34,679 nucleotides of DNA from Chloroflexota bacterium (GTDB taxonomy: Bacteria > Chloroflexota > Dormibacteria > CF-121): the NCBI GenBank assembly GCA_005881235.1, contig VBEQ01000147.1, positions 1 through 34,679 on the forward strand, given 5' to 3'. The notes beneath the pieces were generated by a model, which saw nothing but the letters and a program-made list of their open reading frames with translations, was not told the DNA's origin and searched no databases. The position numbers and the translations under genes are program-made. This document shows, piece by piece, positions 1-8,412 of this stretch (position 1 is its first letter; each line of letters begins with the position of its first letter).

Positions 1-553
1 GGTTGAGGATCTTCTCCCGAGACAGCACCTTGCCGGCGTTCGACGCGAGGAAGGCGAGGAGATCGAACTCGGTGTGCGTCAGCATCACCTCGCTGGAGTC
101 GTGGAAGACGCGCCGCTCGTTGAGGTCGATTACGAGGTCCTTGAATTCCAGGCGCCCCTGGTTGACCGCTTCCTCCTCCTGGCGTGCCTTGCGCAGGTGG
201 GCGGCGATGCGGGCGAGCAGCTCACGGGTCCGGAAAGGTTTCGTGATGTAGTCGTCGGCGCCGATTTCCAGCCCGACGACCACATCGATCTCTTCCGTCT
301 TGGCGCTGAGGATGATGATCGGCACTCGGAGCCCGGCCTTGCGGATGTCGCGGCAGACGTCGAATCCGGAGACGTCGGGCAGCATGATGTCGAGCAGGAT
401 CAGGTCCGGCTTGCTCAGCTCGATCCGGCGGAGCGCCTCGGCGCCGGTCTCCGCCTCGACCACCTCGTAGCCCTCTTTCTCGAGGGCAAGATGGACCGCC
501 TTGCGGATCATGGCCTCGTCGTCGACGATCAGGATCTTCTTCGCGGGTGGCAT
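1..553 (-). CDS. OmpR/PhoB-family response regulator (C-terminal end cut by window)
   Basis: DNA-binding response regulator of a two-component system, partner of the kinase encoded 3 bases upstream. The translation from the ATG at 553 opens with KKILIVDDEAM, whose D11 and D12 form the acidic pocket. The phospho-acceptor is D55 in LILLDIMLPD, and the conserved lysine lies in DDYITKPF. After a short linker comes the start of a winged-helix domain (VMLTHTEFDLLAFLA, GKVLSREKILN), typical of the OmpR/PhoB class. The last few dozen residues lie outside the window. It is the last visible gene of a minus-strand run that also holds two FemAB-type transferases, so cell-envelope genes are a reasonable guess for its targets. 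The family call is firm; the regulon is inferred. Confidence 0.93.
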   Translation of the reverse strand, partial: MPPAKKILIVDDEAMIRKAVHLALEKEGYEVVEAETGAEALRRIELSKPDLILLDIMLPDVSGFDVCRDIRKAGLRVPIIILSAKTEEIDVVVGLEIGADDYITKPFRTRELLARIAAHLRKARQEEEAVNQGRLEFKDLVIDLNERRVFHDSSEVMLTHTEFDLLAFLASNAGKVLSREKILN

Positions 554-556
554 CGC

Positions 557-1669
557 TTAATGTGCGCCGACGGCAACGCGCGGCCGCGTCCGGGTAGTGG
601 CCTCGGCGCGGGGCAAGATGACCGTGAAGACAGTGCCTTTCCCGTGGCGGCTGCGGACGTGAACCTGGCCGCCGAGCATCGTCACCAGGCTGCGCACGAT
701 GTACAACCCTAATCCAGTGCCTGACGTGCGGCGCACGACGGGGTCGTCGGCACGGTAGAACTTCTCGAATAGCCGGGGCATGTGCTCCTTGCGGATTCCG
801 ACCCCCTGGTCTGAAACCTCGAATCTCACCGCCGATTGATCGGCGCGCGCGTTGAAGGTGATCTGGGTTCCGGGCTCGGAGTATTTTATGGCATTGGTCA
901 AAAGGTTCACCAGGATCTGGTGAAGCTTGCGCGCCTCACCCATGATCGGCGGCAGGTCCTCGAGGGCCCGGCACTTGAGGATGCGTCCCTTGAGCATCGG
1001 CCGCACCTCGTCGCAGACATGCTCGACCACCGAGCCGATATCGACGCGCGAGAAATCGACGGAGATGCGACCGGAGTCGATCCGGCTCACCGCGAGAATG
1101 TCACCGATCAGACGTTCCATCCGGTCCGCCTGGCCGTGCAGGTCCTGCAACAGTTCCCGACGCTGGGCTTCTGATAAATCAAAGTCGAGCAAGAGCTCGC
1201 TCAATCCCTTGAGCGTGGTGAGCGGTGTTTTCAACTCGTGCGACGCTGCCAGCATCAGGGCATCGCGAGCCTCGATCGTCTCTAGCTCAGGCGTGACATC
1301 GTGGAGGATGATCACCGCCGCATCGGGCGTCTTCCCCTTGAGGCGGATGGGCGATACCGAGTAGGAGACCCGCACCGGGTCGTCGCTGGTGCGCAGCCGG
1401 AACAGGTAGGCGAAGTGGGTGTTGATGCGGGTGCCGAGCCGCAGCGCCCGCCGCAGCGCCCCGTTGGGCGCGCAGAGATTGACGCCGGTCTCGGTGCGCA
1501 CCTCGAGGATGTCGGCGGCCGGCCGCCCGATCGCGTCCCTCACGGCCCACCCAGTCAGCCGCTCGCCGACGGCGTTCAACGACAGCACGGTCGTCTCGCG
1601 GTCGACGAGGATCAGGGCCTGGGGGAATTGCTCAAAGGCCTGCTCGGAGAGCGTTCGCTCCCTCGCCAT
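557..1669 (-). CDS. PAS-domain sensor histidine kinase without membrane segments
   Basis: Autophosphorylates on histidine and passes the phosphate to the response regulator that follows it. Residues about 10-130 form a PAS-like sensor (FPQALILVDRETTVLSLNAVG, then HDVTPELE). The H box has H144 in ASHELKTPL. The ATPase domain shows the N box (HQILVNLLTNAIKYS), G1 (SDQGVGI), the F box (LFEKFYR) and G2 (GTGLGLYI), so all catalytic boxes are intact. There is no signal peptide or membrane helix, so it should be cytosolic, unlike classical PhoR/WalK kinases, and must sense an internal signal or a partner protein. Its ATG directly abuts the TGA of the upstream FemAB-like gene, implying translational coupling. 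The kinase precedes the regulator, the reverse of the more common order. Confidence 0.94.
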   Translation of the reverse strand: MARERTLSEQAFEQFPQALILVDRETTVLSLNAVGERLTGWAVRDAIGRPAADILEVRTETGVNLCAPNGALRRALRLGTRINTHFAYLFRLRTSDDPVRVSYSVSPIRLKGKTPDAAVIILHDVTPELETIEARDALMLAASHELKTPLTTLKGLSELLLDFDLSEAQRRELLQDLHGQADRMERLIGDILAVSRIDSGRISVDFSRVDIGSVVEHVCDEVRPMLKGRILKCRALEDLPPIMGEARKLHQILVNLLTNAIKYSEPGTQITFNARADQSAVRFEVSDQGVGIRKEHMPRLFEKFYRADDPVVRRTSGTGLGLYIVRSLVTMLGGQVHVRSRHGKGTVFTVILPRAEATTRTRPRVAVGAH

Positions 1670-2725
1670 TCACCGCAGTATATGCACTGGGGCGCGGACT
1701 TTCGCCTTCAATTGCTGAAGGCGCCGTTCGAGCTTGAGCGGAACGGGGCGCAGCACCCGCTCGTAGAGGCCGACGTAGCGGACCGTCTCGCCGCCGAAAC
1801 CGGTCTTGAACCGGTAGAGACCGAACCAGGGGTGGTCGGGCGCCGGTTCCTCCGGGATCCCCCACCAGTCGTAGGTATGGCAGCCGAGCGCTTTGAAGTC
1901 GAGCATCGCCTGCCAGTGCAGCAGGTAATTCGGCATCAGCTCGCGCTTGCGGTCGCTCGAGCCGCCGAAGAGGTAGTAGGCCGTGTTACCGAAGCGGAAG
2001 ACCATGATGCCTCCCAGGGTCTCGCCCTCGTGCTCGGCGAGGTAGAGCCGCACCTCGTCGGACGGCCCGAAGAGGTCGACCGCGGCCTGGTAGTAGGCGA
2101 CGCCCGGTAGGTGGATGCGCTGTCGCTTGCCGGTGTCGGCTGCCAGGCGGGCGAAGGTCGCCACGTCGCGCGAGGCGCGCACCGTCACTCCCTTTTTTTC
2201 CGCCAGGTTGAGGTTGTAGCGGGTCTTCGGCTTGAACCCGGCCTTGAGCGACTCCGGGTCGAGGTCGATGCGCAGGAGCCGCGTCGCCTCCGGCTGGACG
2301 GCCTTGCCCTTGCGAAAGCCGCGACCCTCGAAGAAGGCCGGCCACTCATCCCCAACTCGGGCGTTTGGCTCGACCCGGAGAATCAGCCCCCGGCCGGTGG
2401 CGGCACGGTGATCGAGGGCATCCAGCATCAGCAAGCGCTCGCGCTCGGCCACCACCGGCCCGCGCGGTACGTAGTAGACCGCGCCCCCGGGGTAGAGGCT
2501 GGCGCTGCGCAGCAACGAGCACACACCGGCGCGGCCATCGTGGACGAGGAGCCGCTCCACGGTCCACCCGAAGCGCGACTGTAGCTCGCCCCACTTCCAG
2601 CTCTGCAGCAGGTTGGCCTCGGGCTGCGCCAGCAGCAACTGGTCCCAGGCCTGCGCGCCCAGTCGCTCGCCAGGCGTAACGGCGAGGGCGGTCTCAGACA
2701 AACTCGGGCTGACCCGCACGCGCAA
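1670..2725 (-). CDS. FemAB/FemX-family peptidyltransferase (first of a tandem pair)
   Basis: Likely transfers an aminoacyl group from aminoacyl-tRNA to a peptidoglycan precursor or a related acceptor. This rests on its membership of the FemABX/GNAT-like fold (established family knowledge); the real acceptor is unknown. Family-typical stretches are LLQSWKWGELQSRFGW near the N-terminus, YYVPRGPVV, then KPKTRYNLNLAEKKGV and YYLFGGSSDRKRELMPNYLL with HTYDWWGI near the C-terminus. About 350 residues is normal for a single FemABX protein. It overlaps the upstream paralogue by 32 bases if the start at 2725 is used; a TTG at 2701 would shorten the overlap to 8 bases and is a real alternative. Its stop is directly followed by the kinase ATG. 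Confidence 0.85.
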   Translation of the reverse strand: MRVRVSPSLSETALAVTPGERLGAQAWDQLLLAQPEANLLQSWKWGELQSRFGWTVERLLVHDGRAGVCSLLRSASLYPGGAVYYVPRGPVVAERERLLMLDALDHRAATGRGLILRVEPNARVGDEWPAFFEGRGFRKGKAVQPEATRLLRIDLDPESLKAGFKPKTRYNLNLAEKKGVTVRASRDVATFARLAADTGKRQRIHLPGVAYYQAAVDLFGPSDEVRLYLAEHEGETLGGIMVFRFGNTAYYLFGGSSDRKRELMPNYLLHWQAMLDFKALGCHTYDWWGIPEEPAPDHPWFGLYRFKTGFGGETVRYVGLYERVLRPVPLKLERRLQQLKAKVRAPVHILR

Positions 2726-3713
2726 AGCGCTCCGCCAGGCGAATCGTCAGCGTCGCGGCGCGGTTGACCGGGAGATCATACAGCCCGATGAACCGCACCA
2801 TCCGCCCGTTGAAGCGCGACTTGAAGACGTAGTAGCCGTAGCCGCGCTGCCCGGGCTGCGGATCCAGTGGCACGCCCCACATGTCATAGGTGCTGCAGGC
2901 CCGTCGCTGGGCATCCTCGATCGCCCTCCAGTGGAGAAGGTAGCCGGGCTTGAGCTCCTTGGCATCGCCTCGCGTGCCTCCGTACAGGTAAATCAGCTTG
3001 GGCCCGAAGAAGAGCATCACGGCCCCGGCCAGCAGGCGGTCCTCCTGCCGGGCGAGGTAAACGGCCACCTGGCCACGCTCGCGGAAGAGGGCGAGCAGAT
3101 CCTGGTAATAGGCGCGGCTGCGGATGGTGAACTGCTCGCGCGCGGCCGTCTCCTGGAGCAGTTCATAAAAGCTGTCCATCGCCGCCGAGGCCTCCGAGGC
3201 TTCGACCTTGATCCCCTGCTTGATGCCGGCGCGGATGTTGCGCCGGGTGGACTCCTTGAGGCGCGACATCGCTTCGTCTCCGCCGCTGATGTCGACCAGC
3301 CAGCTCGCCTGGTGCTGGATCGGATGGCGGCTCGGCAGCCCGCCAGACTCGGTCAACACCGCCCGCTGCGCATCGGTCGTCCATTCCGGGTCGACCTTGA
3401 GGACGGTGCCGCCGTCCTGGGCGAGCCGGTCTCGGAGCGCCTGCCAGAACGCGGGCCACTGGTCGAGGCGGCCGTCCAGGATGGGCCCGCGCGGCGCATA
3501 GTTCAAGGCCAGTCCCCCCGGAAGGCGGCGCCGCAGCACGGCCGCCGCCCCGATCGCCGTCCCGTGATCGGTCCAGAAGTAGCGCTGAACGCCCCAACCG
3601 TAGCGCGACTTGAGGCTGCCCCAGGCCCAGGCCTGCAATACCGAAGCATCGCCAGCCTGAGAGACGAACGCGTCCCACGCCGACGCGTCGTCGCAAGTCC
3701 TCAATTCGGGCAT
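2694..3713 (-). CDS. FemAB/FemX-family peptidyltransferase (second of a tandem pair)
   Basis: Paralogue of the next gene downstream, with the same landmarks in the same order: VLQAWAWGSLKSRYGW, LNYAPRGPILDG, KESTRRNIRAGIKQGI, LIYLYGGTRGDAKELKPGY and STYDMWGVPLD. The predicted role is the same, adding amino acids to peptidoglycan precursors; two adjacent copies could act at successive positions, as FemA/FemB or MurM/MurN do (analogy, not shown here). An open frame continues upstream to 3905, but it would run into the divergent gene. The ATG at 3713 (MPELRTCDD) starts right where similarity to the paralogue begins and has a -10-like hexamer 8 bases upstream, so it is preferred, giving about 339 residues. 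It heads the operon with the kinase and regulator. Confidence 0.86.
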   Translation of the reverse strand: MPELRTCDDASAWDAFVSQAGDASVLQAWAWGSLKSRYGWGVQRYFWTDHGTAIGAAAVLRRRLPGGLALNYAPRGPILDGRLDQWPAFWQALRDRLAQDGGTVLKVDPEWTTDAQRAVLTESGGLPSRHPIQHQASWLVDISGGDEAMSRLKESTRRNIRAGIKQGIKVEASEASAAMDSFYELLQETAAREQFTIRSRAYYQDLLALFRERGQVAVYLARQEDRLLAGAVMLFFGPKLIYLYGGTRGDAKELKPGYLLHWRAIEDAQRRACSTYDMWGVPLDPQPGQRGYGYYVFKSRFNGRMVRFIGLYDLPVNRAATLTIRLAERFARAGQPEFV

Positions 3714-3721
3714 GCCTTGAC

Positions 3722-3727
3722 AGCTTA
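3722..3727 (-). promoter_or_regulatory. Weak -10-like hexamer for the FemAB-kinase operon
   Basis: TAAGCT on the minus strand ends 8 bases before the ATG at 3713, and no Shine-Dalgarno sequence is visible. It fits the TANNNT pattern seen before other genes here but matches TATAAT at only 3 of 6 positions, so it may be chance. Confidence 0.3.
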
Positions 3728-3791
3728 CCCCGGCTCTGGGAAAGTCGCGCCACAACGCGTCGCTCGCAGTTCGGTTATCGTATTTGGCCTG

Positions 3792-3827
3792 TGCTAGCAT
3801 TGGTTGGAAATCTCGGGGCGGTGGGAG
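3792..3827 (+). promoter_or_regulatory. Extended -10 promoter and ribosome binding site for the DUF4388 gene
   Basis: TGCTAGCAT at 3792-3800 is an extended -10 (TG, one base, then TAGCAT). GGGAGG at 3822-3827 is a good ribosome binding site 7 bases before the GTG at 3835. The pair favours that GTG over the in-frame codon at 3784, which would lie upstream of the promoter. Confidence 0.5.
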
Positions 3828-3834
3828 GCTTTTG

Positions 3835-5325
3835 GTGAGTACCATCGAGCAGGCGCCGGGGCTTCTCGACAACAGGGGGTCGCTCAACCAGACACCGCTG
3901 CTCACCCTGTTGCAGTCGAAGCAAGCCCAGCGCGCTACCGGTACACTTCAGGTCCGAAATGGCGGTGAGGCGTACTCGCTGTTCTTTTTGTTCGGGCACC
4001 TCTTTCACGCCTACGGCAACGGGAGCCAGGGCGAGGAGGCCGTTTTCACACCGCTCTCCTGGCGGCAAGGCGATTACTCCTTCGACCCGAAATCCAAGCT
4101 CCCTACCGAAGAAACGATCACCGCACCGACCGCCGACATCCTCGCCGAGGCCAAGCGGCGGGGCGTCCCGGGTGCCGATAACGGACCGGCACCGGTTCGC
4201 GAATCCGCGCCGGCCCAGGCCGCCGCTCCCGTCCCCTCGGCTCCGCCGCAACGCCAGGTCAGTGAGCGCCCGGTGGTGAGCCAGCCCCCGGCCGCTGCCC
4301 AAGCGGCGCCCGCACCAGAGGAAGGGCCGCCGCCAACCGAGCTCTACCCGCTGCCGGTTGGGAAGCTCGTCTACGAGTCGCTCAAGACCGCCTTCGTCGA
4401 TTTCCCCAAACTGCTGCGCTCGCTGAGCAGCGACCGGCTCACCGGATACCTGCGACTCACCGGGCTCGCCTCGCGAGGCATGATCCTCTTCTACCAGGGC
4501 AGCCTGATCGAAAGCTTCTACGACGGGGGCGCGGTGGTCTCCACCGGACGCACGGCCTTCTCCCTCTTCAAGAACGATGTCGACCGCGGGGAAGGCAGCA
4601 TGGACGTCATCGAATTGTCCTCCGAAGTGGTCACCGCCATCTATCAGCTGCTGACGGCGCCGACCATCCTGCAGGGGTTGCTGGCGCGCTTCGTCGACAT
4701 CCGCGCGCTGCTCCAGTATCTGCAGGAAGAGAAGATCCATGGCAGCCTCCTGGTCCGCGCTCCGGAAGAGATGGGCATCATCCTCCTGCGTGACGGCCAG
4801 TTGCTGGGCGCCTTCACCCGTGGACAGCCCCAGTTGATGCAAGACCCCGAGATCGTGACCCGACTCTGCGCCGACTCGAAGACCCGCATCGAGGTAAAGG
4901 CGGTCGCCGACCTCGAGGAGCCGGCATCGGTGAGCCTCGAAGAGATGCTCGCCATGACGCCCTCGGTCCCCTCGACCGTCTACCGACCTACCCCGGCGCC
5001 GGTGCAAGCCGGCCCCGCCGCCCAGGCCCAGGCACCCCAGCGCGTCCCCAGCTATCAGGCGGCTCAACCCGTCCAGGCCCCGGCCGCCGGCGAGCCGGAC
5101 ATCGACTGGCCAGCCCTGATGAGCCAGCTGAACCAGATGGCCGACACCGCGCTCCAGAACCGGTCGAAGAAGGTCAAAGAGATGCTGAGCTCGACGGAGC
5201 ACAACGTCGATGCGCTCGACCGGACGATCGACCGGATCTCGCAGACCTCGATCATGTTTGTGGACCCGGCGCGCCTGACCAACCTGGCCAACGAGATGCG
5301 CCAGCTGCTCGAAGAGCAAAGGTAG
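3835..5325 (+). CDS. Protein with three DUF4388-like units and a helical C-terminus
   Basis: Function unknown. Residues about 15-100 are a clear DUF4388 (PATAN-like) domain: TGTLQVRNGG, then LFFLFGHLFHAYGNG. A Pro/Ala-rich linker (about 110-168) is followed by two more units of the same pattern: LTGYLRLTG with MILFYQGSLIESFYDGG (about 200-232), and IHGSLLVRA with MGIILLRDGQLLGAF (about 300-327). A second Pro/Ala-rich linker leads to a charged helical tail of about 75 residues that is probably coiled coil. DUF4388 proteins are associated with signalling and polarity or motility regulators in other bacteria, so an adaptor role is plausible but inferred. It is divergent from the FemAB operon and 55 bases ahead of a lipoprotein gene on the same strand. 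The GTG start is chosen from the promoter and ribosome binding site spacing. Confidence 0.82.
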   Translation: MSTIEQAPGLLDNRGSLNQTPLLTLLQSKQAQRATGTLQVRNGGEAYSLFFLFGHLFHAYGNGSQGEEAVFTPLSWRQGDYSFDPKSKLPTEETITAPTADILAEAKRRGVPGADNGPAPVRESAPAQAAAPVPSAPPQRQVSERPVVSQPPAAAQAAPAPEEGPPPTELYPLPVGKLVYESLKTAFVDFPKLLRSLSSDRLTGYLRLTGLASRGMILFYQGSLIESFYDGGAVVSTGRTAFSLFKNDVDRGEGSMDVIELSSEVVTAIYQLLTAPTILQGLLARFVDIRALLQYLQEEKIHGSLLVRAPEEMGIILLRDGQLLGAFTRGQPQLMQDPEIVTRLCADSKTRIEVKAVADLEEPASVSLEEMLAMTPSVPSTVYRPTPAPVQAGPAAQAQAPQRVPSYQAAQPVQAPAAGEPDIDWPALMSQLNQMADTALQNRSKKVKEMLSSTEHNVDALDRTIDRISQTSIMFVDPARLTNLANEMRQLLEEQR

Positions 5326-5380
5326 CGCCGCCGCCGCTGGACCTCGCCAGGCACCCATCTCGCTAACCTTCTAACCGGGT

Positions 5381-7072
5381 ATGCGCCGCGGAATTTTTGT
5401 GATCCTGGCCTTGTTGGCGCCTCTCGCGTCCGCCTGCGCGCTGAACCCTCCACGCATCGTCAGCATCGCGCCCGGCCGTGAGGCAACCGATGTTGCGACC
5501 AACCAGGCGATCACCATCAGCTTCGACCGCGCGATGAACCATGAATCGGTGGAGCAGCGGTTCGGGCTCAGCCCCGCCTTGCCGGGGTGCAGTGGATCGA
5601 AGAACTGCCACTTCGCCTGGAGTGGCAACACCCTGACCTTCATCCACGCCCACGTCAACTTCGACGTTTCCACCGCCTACCAGGTTTCGATGCATGCCGG
5701 CTACGCCGATGCGACCGGCCAGCAGAATGGCCTCGAGCACTCCTGGCGGTTCGTCACCGAAGGACGACCTGCGCTGGTGGCGGTCGATCCGTCCGACAAC
5801 GCGACGGCGGTCGCCCCGGATCGCAACATCGTCCTCAGCTTCAGCCGTCCCATGCTGGCCGACTCCATGCGGGCCGCCGTCCAGCTCAGCCCCGACACCC
5901 CCTTCTTGCTGCGCTCGAAGCCAGGCGGGGACGGCGCCCAGTTCGAGATCATTCCAACCGCGGTGCTCCAACCCAACCAGAGCTACACCCTCTCCGTCGA
6001 CCGGCCGGTCGACACCCACGAGAACGCCATCTATGGACGCGTCCAGACCCGCTTTCGGACGGGATCGCTGGGCCTGTCCCGAAAAATCGGGTACCTTGTC
6101 GCGCAGCCCGGCCAGCCGGCCTTCGCGGTGGGGATCGTGGATCCCCACGCGGATGGCTTCCTGGGCCGCTCGACGCCGAAAATCATCTACCGGCTCAGCG
6201 CGCAGAGCCAGCTCGAGGACGCCATCCTTTCCTTCGACTGGTCACCCGACGCCCAGCGCCTCGTCGTGGTGCAGGCGCCGCGCAACGCGGACAGCGGCCC
6301 CATCCAGATCGTCGACGTGGCGACCGGCACGGTGATCCGACCGGGCATCAGTGGGTCCGCTGTCTACTGGTCGCAGGACGGCACGATCGTGTACCGGCGA
6401 GACGGGACGCTGCGCCGCTTCCGTCCGTCAACGCTCGAGGACATTGCCCTCACCGATTTGTCGGACGGCCGCGTGAACGACCCGGTCGCGCTGAGCCCGG
6501 ACGGCAAATCGATCGCCTACAGCGCCGCGGACGCGCAAGGCGTCAACCATCTGTGGATCCTGAACCTGGACCTGCGCAGCCGTTATCGGCCGGTCGGGCT
6601 CGACGATCCGGCCGACCACCCGGCCTGGTCGCCGAACGGGACCAAGCTGGCCTTCCGGCGGCTGACCGCGGCCGGGCCGGAACTCTGGGTCTACGACCTT
6701 TCGGCCAGCGGGGCCGGTGCCTACCGCCGCGGCGGCCCGCTTGATGTCACGGGGGCCGCGTGGCTCAACGACAACAGCACCGTTTTTGTCGCCACTGGCA
6801 GCGGAGACTCGGCGGCCCTCTACCGCGTCAACATCTTCTCGGCCGGCGAGGCCGGTGGCGTGGTCAAGGTCACCGGAAGCAAGGATGCGCCGAACGGATC
6901 GACCCCCAACACACCCGTCTACGACCGCCGGATCGGGTTCGTCGGCCAGGTCGATCATCTGCCCCAGCTCTACGTCATGAACGGGGACGGCTCCCGCCCG
7001 CAGCAGCTGACCGAATGGGAAGCCGATTACCCGTATACCGGACAGGCGCCGAACTGGGTGCCGGTCGGTTAG
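5381..7072 (+). CDS. Lipoprotein with Ig-like (Big_5) and TolB/WD40-like repeats
   Basis: Predicted secreted, lipid-anchored protein of unknown function. A signal peptide (RRGIFVILALLAPL) ends in the lipobox ASAC with C19. Two bacterial Ig-like domains of the SbsA/Big_5 type follow: PPRIVSIAPGREATDVATN with ITISFDRAMN, and ALVAVDPSDNATAV with IVLSFSRPM. From about residue 245 come beta-propeller repeats of the PD40/TolB kind, recognised by FDWSPDAQRLVVV, ALSPDGKSIAYSA, PAWSPNGTKLAF and a final DGSRPQQLTEW. This architecture suggests binding to envelope or extracellular ligands rather than catalysis. It may be co-transcribed with the DUF4388 gene. Its TAG stop overlaps the TAA stop of the convergent MFS gene, so the two transcripts meet with no space for a terminator. 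Confidence 0.86.
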   Translation: MRRGIFVILALLAPLASACALNPPRIVSIAPGREATDVATNQAITISFDRAMNHESVEQRFGLSPALPGCSGSKNCHFAWSGNTLTFIHAHVNFDVSTAYQVSMHAGYADATGQQNGLEHSWRFVTEGRPALVAVDPSDNATAVAPDRNIVLSFSRPMLADSMRAAVQLSPDTPFLLRSKPGGDGAQFEIIPTAVLQPNQSYTLSVDRPVDTHENAIYGRVQTRFRTGSLGLSRKIGYLVAQPGQPAFAVGIVDPHADGFLGRSTPKIIYRLSAQSQLEDAILSFDWSPDAQRLVVVQAPRNADSGPIQIVDVATGTVIRPGISGSAVYWSQDGTIVYRRDGTLRRFRPSTLEDIALTDLSDGRVNDPVALSPDGKSIAYSAADAQGVNHLWILNLDLRSRYRPVGLDDPADHPAWSPNGTKLAFRRLTAAGPELWVYDLSASGAGAYRRGGPLDVTGAAWLNDNSTVFVATGSGDSAALYRVNIFSAGEAGGVVKVTGSKDAPNGSTPNTPVYDRRIGFVGQVDHLPQLYVMNGDGSRPQQLTEWEADYPYTGQAPNWVPVG

Positions 7073-8352
7073 GCGGCGCGCGGGAGGACGTCGTCCGGCG
7101 CGATCTCGAGATTGGTGGGCGGCTTGAGGTAGTTGGCGTGGAAGTAGGCGCGCACCCAGACCGTGACGAGCATGGCAATCGCCATCAGCAGCGCCGACGA
7201 CCAGAAGGGCATGCTGACCTGAAGGCCGTACATCCAGCCGGCAATCGGGTAGGCGACGATGACTACCGCGCCGGTGACCAGGGCGAAGAGCCCGTAGCCC
7301 TTGGCCATGGCGTAGTCCGGCAGCACTTCGCCGATCACCGCGGTCATGACCTGACGAAAGGACCAGAAGGCCCCCCGCAGAAAGAAGGCGAGCCCCAGGA
7401 TCGGCAGGGCCATGGAGGAGAGCAGCAGGATCGCGGAGACCACATACGCCGCCTCGAAGCAGAGAACGATGACCACGCTGCCAAGCGTCCGGCGCAGCCG
7501 CCCCAGGCTCAGGCCCATGATGACCGAGCCCAGGTAGAGCACGCTCATCAGGACTCCGATCCAGAAGTTGTCGACATGGGCGGCCTCGCGGGCGTAGAGC
7601 GCGGTGAAGGTCCACGGGATGAAGATGATGGCCGTCACGAGCGTGAACAGCGAGAGCATGACCCGGTAGGCGGGGAAGCGCATCAGGTCTCGATAGCGGA
7701 TCGACGGCACGCTGAACCGCGGCGTCGGTTTGGCCGGCAGGAAGGCGATGCAGACGGTCGCGAGGACGAAGAAGGCGAAGGACACCCAGAAGAGCGCACT
7801 CAGGGGGACGACCTGGGCCAGCCATCCGGAGAGCACGCTGGAGGCGATCAGGCCGAGCGAGTAGGCGGAGAAGACCGTGGTCATGACGGCCGCGATCCGG
7901 TCGCGGGGCACGCCCAGCGAGAGGTAAACGCTGATGGCCGGCGTGTTGAACACCGAGACCTGGAGGAAGAGGATCCCAAGGGCGGTCCAGCCCCAGTGGG
8001 GCGCCACCGCGTAGCAGAACGGCGCCGGCACGGCGAGTGCCCAGCCGGCGATCACTGTCTTGCGCAGGTCGCGGCGCTCGGCCAGCCCGGTGCCGGGCAG
8101 CATCACCAGCGTCGCCACCAGCATGCCGATGGCGGCAAGCACGCCGATCTCGAAGGCGCTCGCGCCCAGCTCGCGCTGGTAGATGACCCCGAAGGCGATG
8201 AAGGGGCCGGCGCCCAGGCCGGAGAGCCCGTGGGCGAAGAAGAGGAGCCAGCCACCCCGGTCGATGCGGACGCGGATCTCCGGGCGATGGCCGCCAACCG
8301 GTTGCGGGAGTGGGCGCGGCGCACGGGCTGGGAGCACACCCGTATATCGCAC
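7069..8352 (-). CDS. MFS-family transporter, substrate unknown
   Basis: Major facilitator superfamily permease of about 427 residues, enough for 12 membrane helices. Hydrophobic helices begin at LLFFAHGLSGLGAGPFIAFG, and a loop after the second helix, GLAERRDLRKTV, resembles the MFS signature loop. Further helices include VIAGWALAVPAPFCYAVA and ILLLSSMALPILGLAFF, and the protein ends with ANYLKPPTNLEI and a short polar tail. The substrate cannot be read from sequence; drug or sugar efflux are the usual possibilities. The start is uncertain: GTG at 8352 or GTG at 8337, both giving an Arg/Pro-rich lead of about 30 residues before the first helix. It lies 60 bases after the mmpL gene on the same strand and could be part of the tetR-regulated unit. 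Confidence 0.83.
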   Translation of the reverse strand: MRYTGVLPARAPRPLPQPVGGHRPEIRVRIDRGGWLLFFAHGLSGLGAGPFIAFGVIYQRELGASAFEIGVLAAIGMLVATLVMLPGTGLAERRDLRKTVIAGWALAVPAPFCYAVAPHWGWTALGILFLQVSVFNTPAISVYLSLGVPRDRIAAVMTTVFSAYSLGLIASSVLSGWLAQVVPLSALFWVSFAFFVLATVCIAFLPAKPTPRFSVPSIRYRDLMRFPAYRVMLSLFTLVTAIIFIPWTFTALYAREAAHVDNFWIGVLMSVLYLGSVIMGLSLGRLRRTLGSVVIVLCFEAAYVVSAILLLSSMALPILGLAFFLRGAFWSFRQVMTAVIGEVLPDYAMAKGYGLFALVTGAVVIVAYPIAGWMYGLQVSMPFWSSALLMAIAMLVTVWVRAYFHANYLKPPTNLEIAPDDVLPRAA

Positions 8353-8412
8353 CGATCGCGGCGACCCATCGAGCGGGCCGGCGACGAACCGGTGAAAGCG
8401 CCGGCCGCGCGA

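Noticed and set aside
3775..5358. A 527-codon open frame antisense to the DUF4388 gene
   Set aside because: The sequence lacks domain signatures and mirrors the codon pattern of the real gene on the plus strand; no promoter or ribosome binding site supports it.
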